Source of the DNA: Phaseolus vulgaris
Lineage: Eukaryota > Streptophyta > Magnoliopsida > Fabales > Fabaceae
Assembly: GCF_000499845.2 (NCBI RefSeq)
Contig: NC_023759.2
Location: 19,324,272 to 19,388,271 of the forward strand
Direction of reading: 5' to 3'
Length of the DNA: 64,000 nt
A program made the position numbers and the translations under genes. The notes under the pieces are model-generated. The model made no database searches, was not told the origin of the DNA, and worked only from the letters and a program-made list of their open reading frames with translations. Below are positions 11,301-23,300 of the stretch, piece by piece. Positions within the stretch are counted from its first letter, which is position 1; each line of letters starts with the position of its first letter.

Positions 11301-14300
11301 AGCTATGGTATCTTTGGGGTACTGACAAAGACAAGGTGACCATACTCTATTTATAAAACATTCACAAAATTGTAAACTCACTATACTTTTGGTCTACGTA
11401 GATGATATGATTATTATAGGTGATGATGAGATTGAAAAACAAACTTTGAGCGAGACTGGTTGCTTAATTTCAGATGAAGGATCTTTGGAAGCTGAAGTAC
11501 TTCCTTGGGATAGAGGTTGCTTACTATAGACAGGACATCTTTATTTCTCAAAGGAAATACATCTTTGATATCCTCAAAGAGACTGGTAAGTTGGATTGCA
11601 AGACCACCGAAGTGCCAATAGAGCAAAATCATAGGATTGAGAATGATGAGGAAAATCCAAAGGTGGAGAAGACACAATATCAAAGACTGTGGGAAAACTC
11701 ATTTATCTATCACACACTAGGCCAAACATAGCTTATGCAGTTAGTGTGGTTAGTCAATTCATGCATGATTCAAGAGAAAGACACTTGCAAGCAGTAAATA
11801 GAATTATTCAGTACTTAAAAGCCTCTCCAGGGAAAGGATTGCTATTCAAAAAAGGGGAAAACTTATCCATGAAAGTATATATTGATGCTGACTATGCAAG
11901 GTCAATTGTTGATAGGAGATCCACCACAGGCTATTGTACGTTCCTGGGTGGAAATCTGGTGACATGGAGGAGCAAGAAACAAAATGTAGTTGCAAGATCA
12001 AGTGCAGAAGCAAAATTTAAAGCCATGGCTCAAGGGGTTTGTGAACTATTATGGATGAAGATCATACTCGATAACCTCAAAATAAAATATGAATCTCCTA
12101 TGGGTTTGGTGTGAAATAATAAGTTTGTCATCCGTATTGCACACAATCCAATTCAACATGACCGAACAAAGCACGTAGAGATAGACCGAGATTTCATTAA
12201 GGAGAAGTTGGATAATGGTCTTATAGCCACCGAGTACATTCCTTCAAGACTCCAATTGGCAGATATGTTTACTAAGGGACTTCCCACAAAACACTTCAAA
12301 GATCTTACTTGCAAGTTAGGAATGATAGATATACATTCACCAACTTGAGGGGGAGTGTTGAATAATTAGGAGATAATTATTCCGTAATTAAGTGCAATGT
12401 TCATTCTCTATTTATTAGGACAGATTTGATATCTTTTAGTCATTTGATTTGATTTGTATAGCTTTAATTACCTATTATTTCTTTCCTTAATTACGTTGTA
12501 AACAATCTATAAATTGAGACTGTAATCACATTTGTAAATACATCAGGATTACATTTCATCTATTTCTTTCAACTTGTCTTCAATTTCTTATTCTATTTTT
12601 TATTCTTATTTCTTGTTTTTATATTCTCACCTACTTCTGAACTATATTCAGTCATCATGTTCTTAATTTTTCCTTATGTTGTTTTGTGTTCCTTTTCTTG
12701 TTCTTATCTCATATACGTTATTGTGTTGATGGAATCCTTGATTCAAGCCTCTCATGGATTCAATTCATGACTTAAGACAAGGATGAGATTCTAATTGTTA
12801 TCTAGTCTTCTCACTATTATGTTGTTTAAGCTTCCAATGCTTATATGTACTCTATCAAACTGTTAACTCAAGAAGGCCCCCATACATCACTGAATTTATG
12901 AAAATGGGTATGATGTTTTATATATCTGGATAGAATAATAAGATTTAGTGGCTAACTGACCCACGATTGAACAAATTGGATTTTTTATTGAAAAAAAGGG
13001 GAACAACTTTTCCATGTAAGCAAAATTAGGGTGTCCTAGGCGATAGAGCCTTAATATTACATCATCTTTGGAAGAAATGACATGGGCAGTCTTGATGCTA
13101 AAACAATATAAGCAAAGAGCCTGTTTGGATACAAGCTAAAAGCACTTTTAAGAGTTTCTTAATTCAAAATATAGAGCTTTGTCTAGTATAGGAGCTCTCA
13201 AAAAGCTCTTCTAGCTTTGTATCCAAAGAGACTGAAAATGAAGCATAAACGAACTTCCTGTCCAAATGCATTAATTTCAGACCAAAAGAAAATTATGCTT
13301 CGTGATTCTATACAAATTGAATGGAATTTTATGCATAAAAATATCTATCAATAAAATGACCAAATTAATTATATACTATTACATATTTCATGTGTAAAAT
13401 AAGGCAAAAAAATGAACAAAATACAAAGGCAGATCTCAAGAGATGTCAAAATTCATCAATATAAAGAATTCAGAGATAAAGAAATTCTTTGGAATACCTT
13501 AATTTGGTCCCCCTCAAGAACCAACGACTTTCTATGTAAATCTGATGCCATGGACTCTGTCATCAGCTTGAATACCTTTTTACTCATGTTTGTTTTCATG
13601 AAGATCATCTTCCCTAAAGAGTAGATTCTGCTTATCCCTAAATCAGCCGCCATTCTCCTCATGTAAAGCTTCTTTAGTAAAATCTCCATGGAGCGAGGCT
13701 CTTTGCCATATTGGCGGCGCAAATTCTCTGTAAATTGCATCAGACTCCAGATGTCTTTCTCGGCAACTCTCTCAGCATCACTTAAAATTTTCATAGGGTT
13801 CTCCAGATAATTAATGTAGTCAGAAGGGAGATGAGGATTTATGTTCATGTCAACCTAAATAATAATAAAGTAGAAAATGCATCAACCACAAAATCTCTAC
13901 TATATGCATTTATACAGATGCCAGATACACATTATACCTACATAAGTACAAAGACACTAGAAATGAAGAGAACACCAGGAAGAATATTATCAGGACCATT
14001 TCGGTGTAGGCTTTGAACGGTTTGTATTCACAATTCAATGTTAATTTGGCTATTTTCTATTCACATGTATAGTTGAATAAAGTGTATACCTAGAGTGAGA
14101 TACTATTTATTTGATGGAATATTCTATTGAGTGCCCAAAGGCACGCTGTTGAAGTAGTAAATATTTAAATGTGCCTATTAAATGTTTTAAATTACTAAAA
14201 GTATACATAAAATGACTTTGGCAAATGATTTTGGCGTTTTTAATAAAATAAATACTTTATTTTCCAATAAAACATTTTTACCTCATTCCATAGACAACCC

Positions 14301-17300
14301 CTTATTTGATTGTGAGAAAAGCATTAAAACAACTTTTTATGTTCTACTTTTTTTCTTGAAAAACTAATCTAACTACAATATAGCCTTTCTTTCAATCATG
14401 TTTTAACTAAAAAATAATTAAAAAAAAAATCAAAATGGTCCCTTAATTAATAGAACTACAAATTAATCCAAAAGTTTGCTTGAACAATTAAAAGAATAAA
14501 AAAACTTCCAAAGCAAATAAGAAAGAGTTCTACAAAAGAGAAAAATTCATTCTGCTAAGGACTGATTATATAAATGATATACTATCATTCAAAATCTTGT
14601 CTGTAAGTTCAACTTACAGAGGAAAGATTCCAAATAACAAAATTAGTCTTTAAGTTCAACAAACAGATCCAAACAACAAAATGAGTTCATTATATCATCT
14701 AACCCCAATGGCACCAATAATTATTTAGTAATTACTTTCGTGTGTTTGACATTATTATATTATTATAAAAGTTATGATAGATGACCAAAAAGAGATAAAT
14801 GCAAACTATAAAATCATATTTTCTCGGTTTTCAAGGAAAATCTTTAATTGCAACAGCATTTTACATTTTCCTGTTTCACCTCAAGCAAGAGAAAAACATC
14901 GTCAGAATTGACTTGTGGAACTGTATATATCAGCATTCAGATAAACACGTATAAAGCATTTAATTATTCTAATAAATCCTTTGTGGTACATCAAACATAC
15001 CTGTACCGAGTGATAAGGAACTGAAACAACACAGTGATCTTCAACCTAGAAATGAAAGAAGAATAGGATAAGCCCAAAACTAACAGGCAGACGACCAAAA
15101 ATTCTTCTATTTTAACTAGTCTAAGACCAATGCCACACGCCAAAATACACATCACAAATCAAAGTTTACCTTGGACAAGCTCTCGAAGAGCATCTCAAAA
15201 AACAGATCAACACCAACATTTCCAACATCTCCTGATTGTTGTTCACCAAAAATTGCACCAAAACCTCTTATACCCATGTCTTTCTCAGCTAGTTGGAAGC
15301 CTTGACCAAGTTCACGACATTCTTCAATAGCAGCAAGCCTCTCCTATGGGAGAACACCAAGGAGAATGTTGGATTTAAGCAATTGTTTAGTACCTAACTT
15401 TCTATATTTGAAATGAAAGAATCAATTTAGTGATAGGAATATTAATGAAGTATGGAATATACCAAGTTTGATGAACCCGATATTCTTTTGTGATATATGT
15501 TCTACAAATAAAAGGTACAGATTGATGAGAAACATACCAATGCTTGATCAGAAAGCAGGCCTTTGTCAGGATAAAATAAGTATGCATGTGCTTCCTTATC
15601 TGCTCGCCCAACCCTTCCACGCAACTAGAAATATTGAACAAATAAAAACTAATTAACAGCATGGTCTGATTTCCTGTGCTGTAAAAAAAGTTTGAAAAAG
15701 TTTAAAAAAATGCATACAGGTTCTACTTGCTTTTACATCTGCATAACTTTGTAAATATACTGACAAGTACCAAAGACTTGGGAATTCACTCTTAAAAGTA
15801 AGTTATGAAGGAGAGAGAACCAAACACTTAAATACTCCATCAAACATCTAAGCACTTGGGGAACCCAAACCTTGTACGTTATTAAGGAGAGAGAACCAAA
15901 CACTTAAATACTCCATCAAACATCCCATACATCTCAATGTGGGACTTGGATACCCCATAATACCCAAGTTCTTATCATAGCACCTCCCCTAAGAGAATAA
16001 GTACCCAAGCACTTGGAGAACCAGCCTCAAAAGCTAGCTATTAAGGAGGGAGAACCAAACACTTAAATACTCAAAAGAGCATCCCATACTACTAATGTGG
16101 GACTTGGGCACCCCATAATGTCCAAGTTCCTATCATATTCATTTATTACTACGAGTTACATCATCATATTTGTCATGCATTAACTATCACAAAAGCCTGA
16201 TCTATAATTTGAAAGCTTGAGAATAATTTTATATATTTAATATGTTCCCTCATGCCACAGTCCTTTGAACTTTATGTGACTCTACTGTACAAGATATATT
16301 CAGCCTTTTGTCACTTGTTCTTCCAGTCTTAAAGATGGGAAATTCAGATGTTTTAAGAAAGGTGGTCAGAAAGTAGAATTACCCAATTTAGGTGGACCAG
16401 ATCCAGTGCATAGCTGGCCAAGGCTGACAGTTTTTTTTAATTTCAAAAGACAAAAACTAAACCAAAGTTTAAGTTATCCATGGCCTTCATTTGTATTGAT
16501 GGGACTTTCATAAAAGATTAGATATTTGAAGAACTGATTACCGGAGATGACATAGGAGATTTTCTAAGAAGAATTATTGAAGAAGTTTTCTAGTAGTTAA
16601 CTGAATCCATATGAACATTATCAAACTGAATCTGTGGAGTTCGTGCAGGAATTAATTGAGATTCAAGAAATATGGGCTTTGGATAATTTTACGAATCATT
16701 TGAATTAGGTGATCAGAAGAGAAATGAGAACGGATCTGCAACGGTGCATAGAAGCATCATTTAGCCATAAAGATTAAGAATGAATTATATGGTGATAGTA
16801 TGATGTTGGGTCCAAACAATTGAAATCCATATTTGGTGCAGTATGCCACAAGTAGAGCAGAAGGGAGGCAACTTCATACAAGAGAACACCAGGCCTGACC
16901 AGTCAGCTGTTTCTGGGCATAACCATTGAATTAAGTATTAATTGAGTCAAATAACAGCACTCTATTCTTCTCTAAGTGCGAAATAGGGTGGAAATACAGC
17001 GGGAGCAAGTGCAGGTTCTGTTGCTATTAATTCACAAGATTTGTCATTTTGAAACATTGCCACTATGCATACATTGTCAGGAAAATGTCAGGAGGGAAGA
17101 ATGTTGTTTTCTATGCATCCAACCATTTGGGCCACTTCATAGGTGTTTTATAAAGGAAGTTAAGGGTGCTTATTTATGGGAAAGATGATCATGGAGGAGA
17201 AGGTGAACTCAGCGTTTCATAGATGAAATAAAATAAAAATATTGATCTGCAAGGAACAACATCCTTATTTCAGCCTTGAGGACAAGGCTACTTCCGTACA

Positions 17301-20300
17301 GGAATCTGATTTGGGTATTTATAATTCTGTATTATAAATTTATTAGGAAGTTATTGTTATATTAATTTCGAATTACACAGTTATAGCTTATAATGTGACT
17401 AATGTACAGGCTTCTAGAGGGTAATTATGGCGTAAAATTGTCATTGCTGGAATTGTTCAAGAGCTACTATGTGGAATTTCGTATTTCCTCCATCATATAC
17501 TTATGTCAGAATTACCTATAAAATATATCATTACTGAATCATAAAATAAGTTAGAATATCTTGGATGGCCTCTTGAAGTGGTTTCCAAACCATTTTCCTT
17601 GAATTTCATTATTCATTTCCTTATTTGATTCAGAGTTAGTCCATTTTTCCTTTTGCATCACATCAATAAGCATAAGAAACTATTATCCATAGTCTCCTTT
17701 TTCCCTCTTTTCCTCCTTTAACAAAATCCATGTAATTCTGACATTTCACTTTCAATTTCTTTCATCGTTATCAAAAACAGGCTTGTTTGAAACAATATTA
17801 AGTTGATTGTAAAAGAGGAAAAAATTACTCCAGCACATGATCTGAAATTTGAAAAAAAAATATGTATGATGATCTGTATTAATGAAAGCTCATGAAGTAT
17901 ACCTGGTGATAGTAAAATACATATTACAGAACAAATTTAATAACAATAACCAGTTCTAAACAATGTTTGGAGTCAGCAACAAAAAATATGAGAACTTCTA
18001 AATAAAAAATAATAGTGAAATTAGGAAAAAACAAAACCTGGTATAACTGTGCAAGGCCAAATTGCTGAACATCCTGAATGATAATGGTATTTGCATTTTG
18101 AATATCAAGCCCACTTTCTACTATATTTGTGCAGATAAGGATTTTTATTTCTCCGAGGGCGAACTTCTCCATTGTATCCTCTAATTGCTTTGAGAACAGC
18201 TACTCCAGAAAAACAGTCAAATGCATACCATTAAAGTCAAATTGTCAATGTCAACTCTTTACATATATGATGCACGAATAACTTTTTACATAACACAATT
18301 TAACTTTTGAGTTGATCAATCCAAACAGAGATTTTCATCATATTAAGAATAAATTTGTGTACTAAGTATTTATATGATGCACGAGTTCCATCAAAAGATC
18401 CAGGGCACATTTATCACGGTAGAGGCAGTGTGTGTGGCACTCCATTGTATTGAAGTAGTACTATCACCTTGCATTGAATAAAAGGAAGAAGTGAAATTGC
18501 ATAAGTGAAGCAGATCTACTTTTGGAAAGCAACTAAGGTTGCACTTCATGAAATGTTCTTGACAAAACAGCCAACCAGCATCCACTATAGATGGCACACA
18601 TCAAGCACTTAAAACGCTTATATTTGTTAATAAAAGGACAACCAACAAGTACAAAATGTGTAAATAAACATCCCAGAATATAGTATGTCCCACATATGGA
18701 TGGGAATGGATGGAGCAATTGCATCAATTTCCAAAATTAGATCAGATTATATTTGCAAGTTGCAACATCCTAAAGGTAGAAATTTGTCAGAATAAGTATA
18801 CATATTTGTTAATGTTGAAGATCCCACATTGACTAGAAATATGATAAAATTAAAACAAATAATTGGACGCAAACCTCACCTTTTAAGCTAATTTCATAAC
18901 ATTGAGTAAGTCCTAAATCAACTTTCTAAGATGGTATCAAAATCTATTTTAATAAGGTTTAATGGCCTATTTGTGGAACCACTATCTAACCATCATTGGA
19001 TCACCTACAAATATCTAGTTTCACGCTTGAGATGTCTAATTTTTGGTGTAAGGAAGTGTGTTGCATATCTCATATCAACTAAAGATTAGTGTTATCGATA
19101 TCGGATAACGAATCATATCCGAGACCCCATAAATCCTTTATAAAGTTATAACGGAAATTATAACGGGTTAGGGCGGAAGGTGTTGTGGCAAAGATAAAAA
19201 AATGTGTTGTGGATTGCAATAAGTATAATGTTTTAATTGGGAAAAAAATAGGCCAAAAAAACCTAATTTTAAGTAGGTTTTGAACTCTTAATTAGGTTTA
19301 AGAGTTCATGCAAGCGCAGCACATTCAAATTTTATTTGAATAATTAGAGTTTTAGGGTCTTATTAGTTAAAAAGTATAATGTTTTAATTGGGCCAAAAAT
19401 AGGCCTAAAAACCTAATTTTAAGTAGGTTTTGAACTCTAAATTAGGTTTAAGAGTTCATGCAGCTGCAGCACATTCAAATTTTATATGAATAATTAGAGT
19501 TTTAGGATTTTATTAGTTAAAAGTTGGAATGTGCCAAAGGCCCAAACTTATTAGGGTTTTGTTTAGCTCTTCTATCTTCATGCGCCGCACGGTCCCTTCT
19601 TCATTTTCCGCCACTGCCCTAGCTCACCTTGCGCCACTGCCACCGTCTTTTTCTCCGCCTTTTTCGATATTTTCATTTTACGTTAGCATCCCGAGATGCC
19701 AAAAGTGGTCGCCATGGGAAAACCACATTGCCACCGCCTTCCGCCATGGCACCAATAATAACCAAAAAGTGATAACACTGCTAAAGATATGGTCAAATTA
19801 TGATATATAAGTGGGTGCAATCATTACCTTGAAAACCGGTTTTGTAAAATTGAGTTAAGCCTAAATTCACTTCCTAAGATGTGATTTGATTGGGAAATAT
19901 CTTTCCAAATATTTCCCTTTATTAAATATTCATTTTTTCCCTATTATTCTATCACTTCTTTCTTATCAATAAGAATACTCATGTATGTACCCAACACAAA
20001 GAATTCATTACATTCCTTCTTAGTTTATCCCTTGTCAACATGGTACTGGAGCATTACCATCCCCTGTGACCTGTTTTCTTCCTTTCAACAGGATATTGAG
20101 AGCCTAAGAAAAAAGGAACCCAAATTTATGCTTTCCCTGTCGACCCATAGCTCATAGGAGTAACTTTTTTAGAAACCGTATAAGTTTTCCAGTTTATGTT
20201 ATTTGACTCTGTAGTTATTGTTCATGCCACATACATTGTTCATCACCACCATCACAATTCACCACTGGAGTTACTGTTCATTGCTGACAACTTTCCATTG

Positions 20301-23300
20301 AGCTTTCTTTTCTAGGTAGTGTTATTGTTTACCACCAACATTTTTCGATGAGTAATATTCACCACTTATGTTTTTTCGACAAGTACTATTTATTGTCGAC
20401 ATTTTTTAAGAGTATTGTTTAACACCGATATTTCTTTAATAAGTATTGTTCAATGTTTTTAGGCAACATCAACGTTTTTAGAGCGAGTCCTTTTTTTCCT
20501 ACAAGCTTTTTAAGCTAGTTACCATCACTGTTGCTGCCTTGCTATGTGATTTCTCTTTGACAATTGCAAAACCCTCTCAGCATTTTTTGCTTCCTAGTAG
20601 TCACCACACTCTCTAAACAATTTACCTTTCCGACAACTATCGTGTCCTTTGAGCATTTTTGCTTCTTCAAAGCCATCATGATTTCTAAGCATTGTTGCTG
20701 TCCAACAGTTGTTGTGTCCTCTGAGCATTTTTGCTTTCCAGCAACTGTCATTTCCTTTGAGAATTTTTTCTTCCAGCAATTGCCATGACCTGTAATAATT
20801 CTTTTTCCAGCAACTGCTACTTTCTTTAAACATTTTTTTTTTTTGGCAGTCAATGTGTCATCTACCCATATCTGCCCTCTGACCATTTTTAACAAGTTTA
20901 TCTTATAGATATGCTCCATCTTGAGGGGAAGGTTTAGAGATATGACTTGATCACATTAATAGGGAGATAGGATGTGATTTTATAGAGAAATATCCCCATC
21001 AAATCATATCATATATCTAACACTCCCACTCATAGGTTGGAGCATATGTATCATATGAGACAAGCTTGTTACAAATTTTATAAATACAACACCTGTTGAG
21101 AGACTTAGTAAACATGTCAGTCAGAATGTTGCAGAAGCTAACAAAATACATAATGATATTCCTAGGACTTTCTTACTGTCAAAGTGACCATGAATCTTCA
21201 ATGTTTCGTCCTTTCAAATCATATATCTAACATTTAATATCAAATAGATTGAAAAGGCTCCTGCCTGCAGAACTCTAAAGGATTGTTTCAATAATTTAAG
21301 GACAGTAGCAATATCTCTCGAATTATCTCATAAATGTAAATGCTTAGTGAATACGAGAATATATAGTATAGATGTAGATTGTATTGTAGGTCGTACCAAT
21401 GCCTGGAGTGGAAAGAAGTGGAAAGAAATAGATGAAATATATTTTTGAGATATCTTACAAATTTGATTACAGTCTTTATTTATAGACTGTTTTACAACCT
21501 AATTAAGGAAAGAAATAATAGGTAATGAAAGCTATAAATAATGGGTGTTTAAAGCTTTACAAATCAAATCAAATCAAATCAAATCACTAACAAATCTGTT
21601 CTAATAAATATAAAATGGAATCTGCACTTAATTATAGCATAATTCTCCTGATTATGCAACACTCCCCCTCAAGTTGGTGAATGTATATCTATCATTCCCA
21701 ACTTGCAAGTAAGATCCTCGAATTGTTTTGTGGGAAGTCCATTAGTAAACATATCTGCCAATTGGAGTCTTGAAGGGATGTACTCAGTGACTATAAGACC
21801 ATCATCCAACTTCTCTTTAATAAAGTGTCGATCTATCTTGAACCGGATTGTGTGCAATACTGATAGCGGACTTATTATCACACGCCAAGCCCATAGGAGC
21901 ATCATATTTTATTTTTAGGTCATCAAGTATGATCTTCATCCATAAGAGTTCACACACCCCTTGAGTCATGGCTCTAAATTCTGCCTCTGCACTTGATCTT
22001 GCAACTACATTTTGCTTCTTGCTCCTCCATGTCACTAGATTTCCACCCAAGAACATGCAGTAGCCTGTGGTGGATCTCCTATCAACAATCGATCTTGCAT
22101 AGTCAGCATCAGTATATACTTTAATGGATAAGTTTTCCCCCTTCTTGAATAGCAATCATTTTCCTGGAGAGGCTTTTAAGTACTGAATAATTTTATCTAC
22201 AGCCTGCAAGTGTCTTTCTCTTGGATCATGCATAAATTGGCTAATCACACTAACTGCATAAACTATGTCTGGCCTAGCGTGTGATAGATAAATGAGTTTT
22301 CCCACAAGTCTTTGATATTGTGTCTTCTCCACTTTTGGGTTTTCCTCATCATTCCCAATCCTATGATTTTGCTCTCTTGGCACTCCAGTGGGCTTACAAC
22401 CCAACTTACCAGTCTCTTTGAGAAGATCAAGGATGTATTTCCTTTGAGAAATAAAGATGTCATGTCTCGAGTAAGCAACCTCTATCCCAAGGAAGTACTT
22501 CAGCTTCCCAAGATCCTTCATTTCAAATTGAGCAGCTAGTCTCTCCCTCAAATTTTGTTTTTCAATCTCATCATCACCTGTAATAATCATATCATCTACA
22601 TAGACCAAAAGTAGAGTGAGTTTACCATTCTGAGAATGTTTTATAAACAGAGTATGGTCACCTTGGCTTTGTCGGTACCCCAAAGATACCATAGCTTGAG
22701 TAAACCTTCCAAACCAAGCACGAGGTGATTGTTTAAGACCATATAGGGTCTTCTTAAGTTTGCACGCCTTATTCCCTTCATTAACAACACCATAACCAGG
22801 TGGAATCTCCATGTATACTTCTTCCTCTAAGCTTCCATGCAAGAAGGCATTTTTAACATCAAATTGATGCATTTCCCAACCAAAGTGTGCTGCCAGGGAG
22901 AGAATAATCCTGACTGTATTCATTTTTGCCACTGGAGCAAAAGTCTCTTCATAATCGATCCCATAGGTTTGAGTGTACCCTTTTGCAACCAACCTTGTTT
23001 TATACCGATCTAGTGTGCCATCAAACTTATACTTAACTGTGTATATCCACCTACAACCCACTACTTTCTTATCTTTTGGTCTCTCTACAATCTCCCAAGT
23101 CTCATTCCTCTCTAATGTGCTCATTTCTTCATTCATGGTTCGAATCCAGTTCTCATCTTTTAAGGCTTCTTGTACCGATGTAGGGATTCTGATAGAATCA
23201 ATAGCTGAAAGAAAACTCTGGTGCTGCATAGAAAGTTTTTCTGTAGACACAAATTGGGATATAAGATATTTGGCACAAGATCTTTTTTCTTTTCTTAAGG

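Larger units (their letters stand above)
9995..12571 (+). mobile_element. 5'-truncated copia element with 3' LTR (intron 12)
   Basis: The element starts inside integrase ([14 protein letters not shown] near 10000) and runs through the integrase C-terminus, reverse transcriptase and RNase H to a purine tract (about 12344-12355) and one LTR (12356-12571, TGTTGAATAATT to ATTTCTTTCA). It is clearly the same family as 21407-25680. Breaks include the frameshift in the GGGGG run at 10087-10091, a TAG replacing the Trp codon near 11119, a stop at about 11161, and a frameshift at about 11686-11690. It lies opposite to TRCF transcription. Confidence 0.85.
18813..19885 (+). mobile_element. TRIM-like short LTR element split by a hAT MITE (intron 7)
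   Basis: A 5' LTR of about 117 bp (18813-18929) begins TGTTGAAGATCCCACATTGAC. It is followed at 18932 by TGGTATCAAAATC, a decayed initiator-tRNA primer site. The 3' LTR starts TGTTGCATATCTC at 19059, is interrupted at 19086, and resumes after 19781, ending about 19885 with the matching TTGAGTTAAGCCTAAATTCAC..CTAAGATG. The internal region of about 120 bp has no coding capacity, as in TRIMs. The interruption is a separate transposon with its own target duplication. Confidence 0.65.
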
